50,857 bases of DNA from Nocardia ninae NBRC 108245 (GTDB lineage: Bacteria > Actinomycetota > Actinomycetes > Mycobacteriales > Mycobacteriaceae), in contig NZ_BJXA01000069.1 of assembly GCF_007990755.1 (NCBI RefSeq), positions 1 through 50,857 of the forward strand, in the 5' to 3' direction. The notes beneath the pieces were generated by a model. It searched no databases and had not been told where the DNA came from. It was given only the letters and a program-made list of their open reading frames with translations. Below, piece by piece: positions 37,018 through 44,445 of the stretch. Within the stretch, counting starts at the first letter, position 1; each line of letters starts with the position of its first letter. The translations under genes were made by a program, and so were the position numbers.

Positions 37018-37479
37018 TCAGAAGAATCCACAGGTCGGGGCCGCGCCGCTGGGTGCGGGGGCGGACTCGGCGCCGGTCGGCGCGTAGACCTCGAGCCGGA
37101 TGCCGTCGGGATCGGCGAAGAAGATGCCGCCGGACGCCACGCCTTCACCGTGCGCGACGACGCCGTCGTGCACGATCGGCACCGACTGCTCGCGCAGCGC
37201 CGCCTCGACCGCCCGTACCTGGTCGATGGTGTCCACCTGGAACGAAAGATGGTGCAGGCCCGGGGTTTCGACAGAGAACGTGCCCGCGCTCTGCTGCCAC
37301 AGCGTCAACGTGAGCTTGCCCGCCGCGCCGAGAAACGCCCATTTCCGTTCGCCGTCGGTGCTGGCGGCGAGCTGCTCGAAACCCAGTGCGCGGCGGTAGA
37401 ACTCGACCGAACGATCCAGATCGGACACGTTCAGCCCGATGTGCCCGGTAACGAGCTGGGGTGCGGCAACCGTGGTCAT
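37018..37479 (-). CDS. VOC-family (glyoxalase/dioxygenase-like) protein
   Basis: A 153-residue vicinal-oxygen-chelate protein with two beta-alpha-beta-beta-beta modules. Likely metal ligands are His13 (GHIGLNVSDL), His76/77 (GLHHLSFQVD) and Glu130 (DPDGIRLEVY). The family includes glyoxalase I, fosfomycin/bleomycin resistance proteins and extradiol dioxygenases, and the exact reaction cannot be assigned. An AGGAGG ribosome binding site is present. It is first of the cluster divergent from the CGNR regulator. Confidence 0.9.
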   Translation of the reverse strand: MTTVAAPQLVTGHIGLNVSDLDRSVEFYRRALGFEQLAASTDGERKWAFLGAAGKLTLTLWQQSAGTFSVETPGLHHLSFQVDTIDQVRAVEAALREQSVPIVHDGVVAHGEGVASGGIFFADPDGIRLEVYAPTGAESAPAPSGAAPTCGFF

Positions 37480-37490
37480 GTAATCCTCCT

Positions 37491-37583
37491 CAATCGGTTA
37501 AACCGTCTATACCGGCTTAACTGGTTAGAAGATAGCCAGAGCCGAGCCGCTCCGTCAACCTGTAAACTGTTTTTAACCGGTTA
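37491..37583. promoter_or_regulatory. Three TAACCGGTTA-like operator sites
   Basis: A perfect palindrome TAACCGGTTA at 37574-37583, a one-mismatch copy TAACTGGTTA at 37518-37527 and a two-mismatch copy CAATCGGTTA at 37491-37500. They lie between the VOC gene and the CGNR regulator, whose start is about 50 bases further on. They are probably the binding sites of that regulator, allowing control of both directions. Confidence 0.7.
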
Positions 37584-37633
37584 GAGCAGTGCCGGATGCC
37601 TCGGTCACCGGAAGGAGCTCGATACCCTCAGTC

Positions 37634-38152
37634 ATGCACGATCCACGCCCCCACCTCGGTGAACCGCTGGCACTCGACCTGCTGGACACGCGGTGGAACG
37701 AGAACGGACACCCACAGGACCTGCTCACCGATGTGGCAGGTCTGGGTATCTGGCTGGCCTCGGCCGGACTGAGCGATCGTGCGACCGCCGACCAGCCGAC
37801 ACTCGAGGCGCTCTTGTCAGCGCGCACCGCCATCTACGACGTGGTGCAGAGCGCCGCCCACACCGCGCTGAACGAGGTGCTCGAGCACGGCCGGATCCGG
37901 CGCACGCTCACCGACACCGGCCCCGCCGATGTAGTCGACGTCCCCGATCCGACCTGGCTACCCGCCTGGCTGGCGGCCGACAACCTGCTCCAGCTGCTCG
38001 CCGAAGCCCCGGACCGCATCCGCCAGTGCGCCCACCCCGACTGCGTGCTGTTCTTCTACGACACCTCGAAGAACGGCACCCGCCGCTGGCATTCGATGGC
38101 GACGTGCGGCAACCGCACCAAAGCAGCCCGCCACTACGCGAAAAAGGCTTGA
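37634..38152 (+). CDS. CGNR zinc-finger regulator (ABATE domain)
   Basis: A 172-residue protein with an N-terminal ABATE ligand-binding-like domain (GEPLALDLLDTRWNENG ... ALLSARTAIYDVV) and a C-terminal CGNR zinc finger. The finger reads QCAHPDCVLFFYDTSKNG, then RRWHSMATCGNRTKAARHY, with Cys residues in the CxxxxC and CGNR positions. Such proteins are stress-responsive transcription factors. The ATG at 37634 was chosen because family similarity begins just after it; GTG 37589 is possible. It ends three bases from the convergent kinase gene. Confidence 0.88.
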   Translation: MHDPRPHLGEPLALDLLDTRWNENGHPQDLLTDVAGLGIWLASAGLSDRATADQPTLEALLSARTAIYDVVQSAAHTALNEVLEHGRIRRTLTDTGPADVVDVPDPTWLPAWLAADNLLQLLAEAPDRIRQCAHPDCVLFFYDTSKNGTRRWHSMATCGNRTKAARHYAKKA

Positions 38153-38155
38153 GCC

Positions 38156-39400
38156 TCAGAACAATTCGTCGAGCAGACGGTAATACTCCAGGCGACTCTG
38201 ATCCGGTTCCCCGAGACCGTACGCGGCGAAGAAGGCGGTCACTTCGGGGTCGCCGAAGTCGTCACGCAGATCGCGCACGGCCAGCGCCAGGTCGCGATAG
38301 CGATCCGCCACTCCGAGCGCACCGACGTCCAGCAGGATCGCACCCTCGAGCACGTTGGGTGGCGTGAAGTCGCCGTGCGCCACGACCAGGTCCTCCTGCT
38401 CGGGACGTTCGTCGAGCAGACGCGCGAGGATGTCGTCGGCGGCGAGTCCCGCGTTCTCGTCATCGAAGTTGTCGAGATCGACCAGGCCCTCGATGACGTG
38501 CCGGCGCGCCTGCGCCAGCACCGCGTCGAGCCGTCCGTCGAAGGGACACTCGTCGATCGAAATGTCGTGCAACCGGCGCAGCAAGGTCCCCATGACCGCG
38601 CCCACCGACGACTCACCCGCGCCCCCGTCGTCCCGCGCGGCCAGGCTCGCGGCACCCGCGTCGGCCAGCACCAGCACGTCACCGTCGAACACCACGGTCT
38701 TCGGCAGCCGAATCCCCCGGTCGTGCAGCCAGTTCAGTCGCTCGTGTTCCGCGACGGCCTTCGGTCCCCGCTTGACCCAGTAGGTGTCGTTGACGAAAGC
38801 GACACCGCCGCTCTGCCCTTCGTGCTCGACCGACCAGGTCGCATCCGCACCGAGCAGCGCGGCGACCTTCGGCGGCAACGGAATCGGCAGCGCGGGTAGC
38901 CTTTCCAACGCGACCCGGGTGGATTCGATCAGTTCGGGATCGCCTTCGGCGGTCCGCAGGTCGAACGCCTCGCGTAGCAGCGCGTGCGCCTCGGTCAGCT
39001 GACCTTGTTCGGCCAGCGCCTTACCGAGATGCTGCACGGCGAACGACAGCACCTCCGGCGCGGCCACTCGCGCGTGGTCGACAGCCCGGCGATACAGCGT
39101 CTCGGCGGTACCGGCATCCCCGTGATAGCGGTAGACATCGCCGAGATTGATCCACACCGTGATCCGGCGCTCCTCGGTGTCCACCAGCTCCAGCGCCCGA
39201 TCCAGCAGATCGAGGGCCTGGTCGTAGCGGCCGAGTAGCATCGCTTCGATCCCGGTCTGCCGGAAGCCGGTGAAGTCGGTGGGCTGCGCCTTCGCCAGCC
39301 GCGCCGCCAGCCGTTCCGGGTCCACCGGGATCATCCGCTCGCGCTCGTCGAACCGGTAGAGCGGTTCCTCCTGCTCCACGGCTCGCCCCGGCGTGCTCAC
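38156..39400 (-). CDS. TPR domain fused to an APH(3')-like kinase
   Basis: A 414-residue fusion. Residues of about 40-165 are TPR-like helices (GIEAMLLGRYDQALDLLDRA, VYRYHGDAGTAETLYRRA, LAEQGQLTEAHALLREA). Residues of about 180-414 are an aminoglycoside 3'-phosphotransferase-type domain. It has a VKRG lysine at 210, the catalytic loop HGDFTPPN (342-349; Asp344, Asn349), Asp358 in LLDVGALGVADRYRD, and a C-terminus EYYRLLDELF that closely follows APH(3')-II enzymes. All catalytic residues are present, so a kinase is likely, but the native substrate is unknown. GTG 39400 overlaps the DUF3046 stop as GTGA. Confidence 0.9.
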   Translation of the reverse strand: MSTPGRAVEQEEPLYRFDERERMIPVDPERLAARLAKAQPTDFTGFRQTGIEAMLLGRYDQALDLLDRALELVDTEERRITVWINLGDVYRYHGDAGTAETLYRRAVDHARVAAPEVLSFAVQHLGKALAEQGQLTEAHALLREAFDLRTAEGDPELIESTRVALERLPALPIPLPPKVAALLGADATWSVEHEGQSGGVAFVNDTYWVKRGPKAVAEHERLNWLHDRGIRLPKTVVFDGDVLVLADAGAASLAARDDGGAGESSVGAVMGTLLRRLHDISIDECPFDGRLDAVLAQARRHVIEGLVDLDNFDDENAGLAADDILARLLDERPEQEDLVVAHGDFTPPNVLEGAILLDVGALGVADRYRDLALAVRDLRDDFGDPEVTAFFAAYGLGEPDQSRLEYYRLLDELF

Positions 39401-39588
39401 CAGCGTCCCCGGGGCACGTCGAACTCCGAGCAGAGCGCTCGCCACACATCGCGCGGATCGACCCCCGCTTCGATGGCATCGGCTCCCGTCCGGCCCAGCG
39501 ACGGGATCACATGATCGGCCAGCAGGGCATCGCCCCGCGCCGACCCGAATTGGGTATGCAACAGCTCCTGGAACTCCGTCAATCGCAC
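39397..39588 (-). CDS. DUF3046 protein (Rv2738c-like)
   Basis: A 63-residue protein with the DUF3046 pattern: RLTEFQELLHTQFG, then LADHVIPSLGRTGADAI and DPRDVWRALCSEFDVP. It is conserved beside recA/recX in mycobacteria, where the function is unknown. GTG 39588 gives the canonical RLTEF opening; longer frames lack support. Its stop overlaps the start of the TPR-kinase gene. Confidence 0.92.
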   Translation of the reverse strand: MRLTEFQELLHTQFGSARGDALLADHVIPSLGRTGADAIEAGVDPRDVWRALCSEFDVPRGRW

Positions 39589-39697
39589 CGTGCCCAAGAT
39601 ACTCGCGCGACCCCGGGAGCCCCACCTGCCCTGTTGCTCACCGACCGTGGCCGGCCCGGAGCAGCGGCGGTTACCCGAACGTTCGGCGACGACGCCA

Positions 39698-40861
39698 CTA
39701 TCCCGTGCGCACCGAATCGAGTACTCGGTGACACAGCGCGATCGGATCGGCGACATCCTGAGCGCCGGCCGCGGCTTGTTTCGCGGCGGCGGCGAAGCGA
39801 GGAGTAGTCAGGATCTCCAGCACCGCGGCGCGGACAGCGGTCGCGGTCAGCGGCCGGACCAGGAGTGAACTTCCTTGGCGGACAGCTCGATTGGCGAGTT
39901 CCCATTGGTCGCCGCCGCCGGGAACGGTAACGACCGGAACGGCAGCGGACAAAGACTTCGCAAGCAAGCCGTGCCCGCCACCGCCCACGACTACCGACGC
40001 GTGCGTGAGGAGTTCATCCTGGCGCCCCAAACCGGCTGTGGCCCAGGGCGGTAGGTCGGCGGGCGGGGTGTCGAGCATCGAGATCGCCACGCGGACATCG
40101 GCACCCGCGAGGGCTTCGAGCACCGTCTCCACCATGCCTGCGACGCCGGTGTGCGCGGTGGACGGGGCGACCATCACCAGCGGAGCATCCCCGGGCGGCG
40201 GCGACAGGATCGCCTCGGTCGGTTCCCAGAAGAGGGGGCCGATGACGTGGGTGTTGTCCGGCCAGTCGGGACGCGGTACCTCGAGCGCGGGCAGGGTGGC
40301 GATCAGGCGGGCGGCCGGACCCGGGTCGGTGGCGGGCAGGCCGACACTTTCGCGGGCTTGTTCGCGCTGACGCAGACCGTTGCGGATGTCGCGAGCGGTC
40401 ATGGTGCGCAACACACCGTCGCGCATGCGGCCACGCAGCCCTTCGCCGGGAGCCAAGCCACTCCCGATGGGCGGCAAGGCTTTCGACGGCAGGTAGAGCG
40501 GGTGCGGGGACAGCTCGACCCAGGGCACGCCGAGCCGTTCCGCGGCCATCCCGCCGCCCGCCGTGAGCACGTCGGAGACGACCAGTTCGGGCAGCATGGC
40601 GCCGAGGTCGGGCAGGATCTCGGTGGAGATGTGCGCGGCGCGCTCATGGATGCGCTGGCCGGCGTCGGTGTCGTCGTCGGCTGGGCGCGGGGCGAGCCCC
40701 TTCAACCGGCGCACGCCGATACCGGCATCGCGGGCGGCGTCGAACCAGCGCGGGCCGGTGAACAGCACCGGCTCGTCACCCGCGGCCAGGAAACGCAAGC
40801 ACAACGCGATGGCGGGAAAGGCATGCCCCGGATCGGGTCCCGCAACTACGGCTACTCGCAT
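39698..40861 (-). CDS. GT1-type glycosyltransferase (Rv2739c-like)
   Basis: A 387-residue GT-B fold enzyme of the UDP-glycosyltransferase/macrolide-glycosyltransferase type. The N-terminal domain opens RVAVVAGPDPGHAFPAIALC and the acceptor side has PDLGAMLPELVVSDVLTAG. The donor-binding C-terminal domain has VVVGGGGHGLLAKSLSAAVPV and VPGGGDQWELANRAV. Rv2739c, its positional counterpart, is likewise of unknown substrate. It could glycosylate a lipid, a secondary metabolite or a drug. The start is 40861 (MRVAVV); ATG 40867 is nearly equivalent. Confidence 0.9.
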   Translation of the reverse strand: MRVAVVAGPDPGHAFPAIALCLRFLAAGDEPVLFTGPRWFDAARDAGIGVRRLKGLAPRPADDDTDAGQRIHERAAHISTEILPDLGAMLPELVVSDVLTAGGGMAAERLGVPWVELSPHPLYLPSKALPPIGSGLAPGEGLRGRMRDGVLRTMTARDIRNGLRQREQARESVGLPATDPGPAARLIATLPALEVPRPDWPDNTHVIGPLFWEPTEAILSPPPGDAPLVMVAPSTAHTGVAGMVETVLEALAGADVRVAISMLDTPPADLPPWATAGLGRQDELLTHASVVVGGGGHGLLAKSLSAAVPVVTVPGGGDQWELANRAVRQGSSLLVRPLTATAVRAAVLEILTTPRFAAAAKQAAAGAQDVADPIALCHRVLDSVRTG

Positions 40862-40966
40862 CCGCATAGCCTGCCACACGCGGTTACGGCTCGACAGCAG
40901 CTACGTGCCGCGTCTTCACCTGCTCGACAGCAGAACTTCACGTGACCTCCGACCCGAGCGGCGTTA

Positions 40967-40978
40967 TGGTCTAGACCA
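40967..40978. promoter_or_regulatory. GntR/HutC-type operator TGGTCTAGACCA
   Basis: A perfect 12-bp palindrome 27 bases before the PhnZ-like start. It equals the core of DasR sites known from Streptomyces and is one base from the PhnF operator type (TGGTATAGACCA) known from Mycobacterium smegmatis; both are HutC-subfamily GntR regulators. The sequence is certain; which regulator binds is not. Confidence 0.7.
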
Positions 40979-41004
40979 ATAGGCGTCGGAGAGTGGGAGC
41001 GATC

Positions 41005-41583
41005 GTGCGGGTGTCCACGGTGGACGAATTGATGGTGCTGCTGGCGAACGGCGCGGACGTCTGGGACATGCCGGACCGCAGCGGCGATCCGGTCGACATC
41101 CTCGACCACGACCGGCAATGCGCGGAACTGCTGCGGCAGCGGTACCCGCTGGATGAGGAGTTACAGGTCGCCGGGCTGGTGCACGACATCGGCCACCAGC
41201 TGGTGCCCGGCGACGACGCGGGCCACGGCAGACACGGCGCGGACGCGATCCGTGCACTGCTCGGTGATCGCGTCGCGCGACTGGTCGAGTTGCACGTTGT
41301 CGCGAAACGCTATCTTGCGGCGACAGATTCAGCGCACACCGCGCGCCTGTCCCCCTCCAGTCAACGCACCTTGCTGGCGCAGGGCGGCCCGATGAACGCC
41401 GCGGAGATCGCCGCGTTCCGGGCCGACCCGGATTTCGATGCCGCCCTCGCGCTGCGGCGCGCCGATGACGCGGGCAAGGTGGTCGGCCTCACCGTCGCGC
41501 CCCTCGACTCGTGGCTTCCCGTCATCGAACGCGTTGCCGCTGAACAACATCCGTTCGACCAAGATCAAGCTCAATTGCCGTAG
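41005..41583 (+). CDS. PhnZ-like HD-domain oxygenase/hydrolase
   Basis: A 192-residue HD-domain protein. The order of metal residues fits the mixed-valent diiron oxygenases (PhnZ, TmpB): His35 (ILDHDRQ), His60-Asp61 (LVHDIGH), His77 (GRHGAD), His97 (ELHVVAKRYL) and Asp154/155 (RRADDAGK). The LxQGG signature is also present as LLAQGGPMNAAE. PhnZ-type enzymes oxidatively cleave the C-P bond of hydroxyphosphonates, so a phosphonate or related substrate is possible; no other phn genes are adjacent. GTG 41005 has a GGGAG ribosome binding site; GTG 40993 is an alternative. Confidence 0.82.
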   Translation: MRVSTVDELMVLLANGADVWDMPDRSGDPVDILDHDRQCAELLRQRYPLDEELQVAGLVHDIGHQLVPGDDAGHGRHGADAIRALLGDRVARLVELHVVAKRYLAATDSAHTARLSPSSQRTLLAQGGPMNAAEIAAFRADPDFDAALALRRADDAGKVVGLTVAPLDSWLPVIERVAAEQHPFDQDQAQLP

Positions 41584-41628
41584 CCCAGCGGCCGCCATCA
41601 CCAGTTCCCCCGCACCATTGGCGCTGAG

Positions 41629-42336
41629 TCAGCCGCCGAAGTGGTAGAGCTCGAAGCCGACAGCGCGGTCGGCGGGGAAGCCTTCGATCGGGCCGGTTGC
41701 CCTGTCGACGATGGCGCGAACCTGGTCCGCCACCGGTTCCGAACTGAGCACCTCCAGATAGCGGCGATGCTCTGCCAGTGAGGCCTCGGCCTGATCAAGG
41801 TGTGCGGTGACGTCGACAGCGTGAGTTACCTTGGGGCCCATTACCGCTGCCCAGCGCGCCGACCACGGCGCATCGGTCAGCTCCGGGAAGATCCACTCGT
41901 TACCGGCGTCGGATATGGCGTCCAAGGCCGCGCGGCCGACGGCACGATGATCGGCACTGTTGGCGAATCCGGGAGCCCAGGTGTCGCCGAAGTTGAAGAG
42001 CACCAACAGTTCCGGCTGGTGACGTCGGATCGCGGCAGCCAAGTCGCGACGTAGTTGCAGGGTCTCCTCGACCCGCCCGTCCGGGTAGCCGAGGAACTCC
42101 ACCTGATGCACGCCAACGGCTTTCGCGGCGGCGATCTCCTCGGCCTCGCGCAGCGGCCCGGATTCCGCGGGTGGCAGTCCGGCGATCCCGGCCTCGCCAC
42201 TGGTGACCAGGACATAGCGAATGTCCTTGCCCTGCCCCGTCCAGCGCGCCACGGCCGCAGCGGCACCGTATTCGATGTCATCGGGATGCGCGACGATGAC
42301 AAGTCCGCGGTGCCAATCCTCGTCGAGCTCCTGCAC
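41629..42336 (-). CDS. PIG-L/LmbE-family deacetylase
   Basis: A 235-residue zinc-dependent N-deacetylase of the PIG-L/MshB family. The metal-binding AHPDDIEYG is at about 16-24 and the third ligand is in SADHRAVGRAA; LVTSGEAG and VEFLGYPDGR are typical. The family acts on GlcNAc-containing lipids, mycothiol precursors or chitin oligomers. It is shorter than MshB (about 300 residues) and lacks its C-terminal part, so the substrate is open. GTG start with a GAAGGGA ribosome binding site. Confidence 0.9.
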   Translation of the reverse strand: MQELDEDWHRGLVIVAHPDDIEYGAAAAVARWTGQGKDIRYVLVTSGEAGIAGLPPAESGPLREAEEIAAAKAVGVHQVEFLGYPDGRVEETLQLRRDLAAAIRRHQPELLVLFNFGDTWAPGFANSADHRAVGRAALDAISDAGNEWIFPELTDAPWSARWAAVMGPKVTHAVDVTAHLDQAEASLAEHRRYLEVLSSEPVADQVRAIVDRATGPIEGFPADRAVGFELYHFGG

Positions 42337-42420
42337 TAGCTATCCCTTCTCGCTGTTTTGCGTGTTCAGGCCAGACTAGTGGGCAGTGATCGATCGGGTT
42401 CGCAAGCTGCGCAGCGAAAA

Positions 42421-42461
42421 GGGGCCGCGCGCTGTCCCCTCATCGGGGAGCGCACGGCCCC
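42421..42461 (-). terminator. Intrinsic terminator for the small membrane protein gene
   Basis: GGGGCCG (42421-42427) pairs with CGGCCCC (42455-42461), with an inner GCGCT/AGCGC and CCCC/GGGG continuation. On the minus strand it is followed by TTTT, as expected for a terminator acting on the gene at 42591-42764. Confidence 0.75.
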
Positions 42462-42590
42462 TGGCCGGACGGGTTCGCGACTTCGCTCGCGCCTCCTGGT
42501 GGCATCCCGGCCACACCTGGATCCGTCCGACTACCGCCCACCCGGCTTCGCAGCGCTTCCCGGCGCGCAGAAGCCGTCAGCGGACGGGAG

Positions 42591-42764
42591 CTACAACTTG
42601 CTGACCGAGGAGTTGTCCGAGCCCGACACCGCCTTGTACAGCAGGTACAGCCCGAACACGATGGCGCTGATCACCAGGATCGGGAACAGCCCCTTGATCA
42701 ACGCACCGATGATGGCCAGCGCGATCCAGACGACCGCGACGATACCGATGATCTTCCACAACAT
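42591..42764 (-). CDS. 57-residue membrane protein
   Basis: A small protein, MLWKIIGIVAVVWIALAIIG, then LIKGLFPILVISAIVFGL and a short polar tail ending SSVSKL. Two hydrophobic helices are separated by a Lys-Gly turn. A GGAGG ribosome binding site is well spaced before the ATG and a terminator follows, so it is very likely a real gene. Similar short double-helix proteins are widespread in actinobacteria without known function. Confidence 0.85.
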   Translation of the reverse strand: MLWKIIGIVAVVWIALAIIGALIKGLFPILVISAIVFGLYLLYKAVSGSDNSSVSKL

Positions 42765-42859
42765 GTGCCAGCCTCCGAGGGTCTCTGCGAACCGCTCTCC
42801 GACGATCCGACATGTTCCACTCTGGCAGCTGGGTGACGATAAATCACCAGGTCAACGCC

Positions 42860-42894
42860 GATATCCGGGTGAAGATCAGGGTTCACCCTGACTA
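42860..42894. repeat. Hairpin repeat, copy 1
   Basis: GATATCCGGGTGAAGATCAGG followed by GTTCACCCTGA, containing the palindrome TCAGGGT-TC-ACCCTGA (42876-42891). A close relative lies at 45390-45438. It sits directly after the LysR gene in the minus direction and may act as its terminator. Confidence 0.6.
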
Positions 42895-42922
42895 CCGGCC
42901 CGCCGCAGGTAGCACTCGGCGA

Positions 42923-43840
42923 TCAGGGGGTTTCGATCGTCGCGCCCTCGGCGACCAGCTCGGCGGCCACCTTCCGCGCGATCCGGACGAACGCCGTCAC
43001 CAGCGGCCGATCCTCGCCCGCGCGACAAGCGACGGCCAGCACCGCGGGCGCCACATCGAGCAGTGGCCGGGCGACGACACCCGACCACGGGAAGAACCGG
43101 GATACCGAGGCGACCGAGACCGCGACCGCCTGTCCACTGCCCACCGCGGCCAGCAGATCCTCCAGCGTGGTCACCTCGGCGCCGATGAGCAGCGGACCGT
43201 CGCGGTACTCAGCCAGCGTCATGAAGTCGCGCGACGCGAGATCCCGGTTGTCGATCCACCATGCGAACGGCTGGACGGCCAGGTCCGCGGGCAAGACCGC
43301 GGTGCCTGCGGCGAGCGGATGGTCGGCGGGCAGCAGGGCGATCCGCTCCTCCGCCAGCAGCGGTGTTACGTCCAGGCCGTCCGGCGCGGGCAGCCAGATC
43401 AGCCCGACATCCGAGGTCCCGGCCAGCACGCCGGCACTCGGATCGTCGAATTCGACCTTGCCGACGGTCAGCGCGACATGCGGATAATCCGCCGCGAAGG
43501 CGCGCAGCACCCGCGGCGTGATGTCCAGGCCGGTCGCCACCCGGATGCCGACGATCAACTCGGTGCGCTGCCCGGACTCGGTGTCGCGGGTATCGGCGAT
43601 CGCCGCGCCGAGGGTGTCCAGGATGTCGGGCACCCTGGCCAGCAGCGTCCGACCGGCGTCGGTGAGCGTCACCTGACGACTGTTGCGTTGGAAAAGCGTT
43701 GCGCCGATGCGTGTTTCGAGCTGCTTGATCTGATTGCTCAGCGCCTGCTGGCTCAGGTGCAGGCGAGCCGCCGCCCTGGTGAAGTTCAGCTCGGTGGCCA
43801 GTACGTGGAACGCACGTAGGTGCCGGAATTCCACATCCAC
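42923..43840 (-). CDS. LysR-family regulator
   Basis: A 305-residue LysR regulator. The winged helix at 1-60 reads MDVEFRHLRAFHVLATELNF, then AARLHLSQQALSNQIKQLE and LFQRNSRQVTLTDAG. An effector domain with two lobes follows (IVGIRVATGLDITPRVLRAF ... VGLIWLPAPDGLDV). It is divergent from the cupin gene, 62 bases away, and probably controls it. GTG start. Confidence 0.93.
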   Translation of the reverse strand: MDVEFRHLRAFHVLATELNFTRAAARLHLSQQALSNQIKQLETRIGATLFQRNSRQVTLTDAGRTLLARVPDILDTLGAAIADTRDTESGQRTELIVGIRVATGLDITPRVLRAFAADYPHVALTVGKVEFDDPSAGVLAGTSDVGLIWLPAPDGLDVTPLLAEERIALLPADHPLAAGTAVLPADLAVQPFAWWIDNRDLASRDFMTLAEYRDGPLLIGAEVTTLEDLLAAVGSGQAVAVSVASVSRFFPWSGVVARPLLDVAPAVLAVACRAGEDRPLVTAFVRIARKVAAELVAEGATIETP

Positions 43841-43902
43841 AAGCCTGGATTGTAGATCCGACAGCGGATCCGTGTTTCCGTTCTCGGTCCGGCGGATCGA
43901 CC

Positions 43903-44445
43903 ATGGAAGACAGCGGGGGTCACCAATCGAGGAGCCGCACCTTGCCGGAACAACACCGTCACGAGCTCGGGCAGCACCAGCCGATCGCGGAATGGGCGTT
44001 CGGGTGTCTGGTGATCTGGCATCAACTCGCCGAGACCACGGGCGGGGTGCTGTCGCTGGCGGAGGTCGTGGTGGCGAAAGGTGACGAGCCGCCGGTCCAT
44101 CTGCATTCCCGCGAGGACGAACTGTGCTTCGTGCTGGAAGGGGAGCTCACCGTGCACCGCGGCTTGGCGCGCATCCACGCCGAACCCGGCACTTCCGTGT
44201 GGTTGCCACGCGGCATCCCCCATGGTTTCGCGGTGCACACAGCAACGGCGCGGGTGCTGCACCACTACACACCCGCCGGTGTCGAAAAGGCGCATCGAGC
44301 GTTCAGCACAGCGGCCACGGAACTCGCACTACCGCCCAACAACTTTCGCCGCCCCTCGAGCACGGAAGTCGAAGCCGAATTCGCGCACTACGGGATCACC
44401 CTCATGGGTCCGGTTCTCGCGCAGCGGAGGGGAGCGCGAGAATGA
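43903..44445 (+). CDS. Cupin-domain protein
   Basis: A 180-residue single-cupin protein. Motif 1 reads PPVHLHSREDELCFVLEGELTV, with a His-x-His-x(4)-Glu metal site, and motif 2 is PRGIPHGFAVH. The N-terminus is polar. Possible roles are a dioxygenase, an isomerase or a small-molecule sensor. It is translationally coupled to the following SARP-type gene by an ATGA overlap at 44442, so the two proteins probably work in one response. Confidence 0.88.
   Translation: MEDSGGHQSRSRTLPEQHRHELGQHQPIAEWAFGCLVIWHQLAETTGGVLSLAEVVVAKGDEPPVHLHSREDELCFVLEGELTVHRGLARIHAEPGTSVWLPRGIPHGFAVHTATARVLHHYTPAGVEKAHRAFSTAATELALPPNNFRRPSSTEVEAEFAHYGITLMGPVLAQRRGARE

Noticed and set aside
42577-42813. A 78-codon minus-strand frame over the small membrane gene
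   Set aside because: The frame at 42591-42764 encodes a coherent two-helix protein with a good ribosome binding site; the longer one is Arg-rich shadow sequence.
44124-44441. SARP-type gene starting at 44124
   Set aside because: This would overlap most of the cupin gene. The ATGA overlap at 44442 gives the canonical start.
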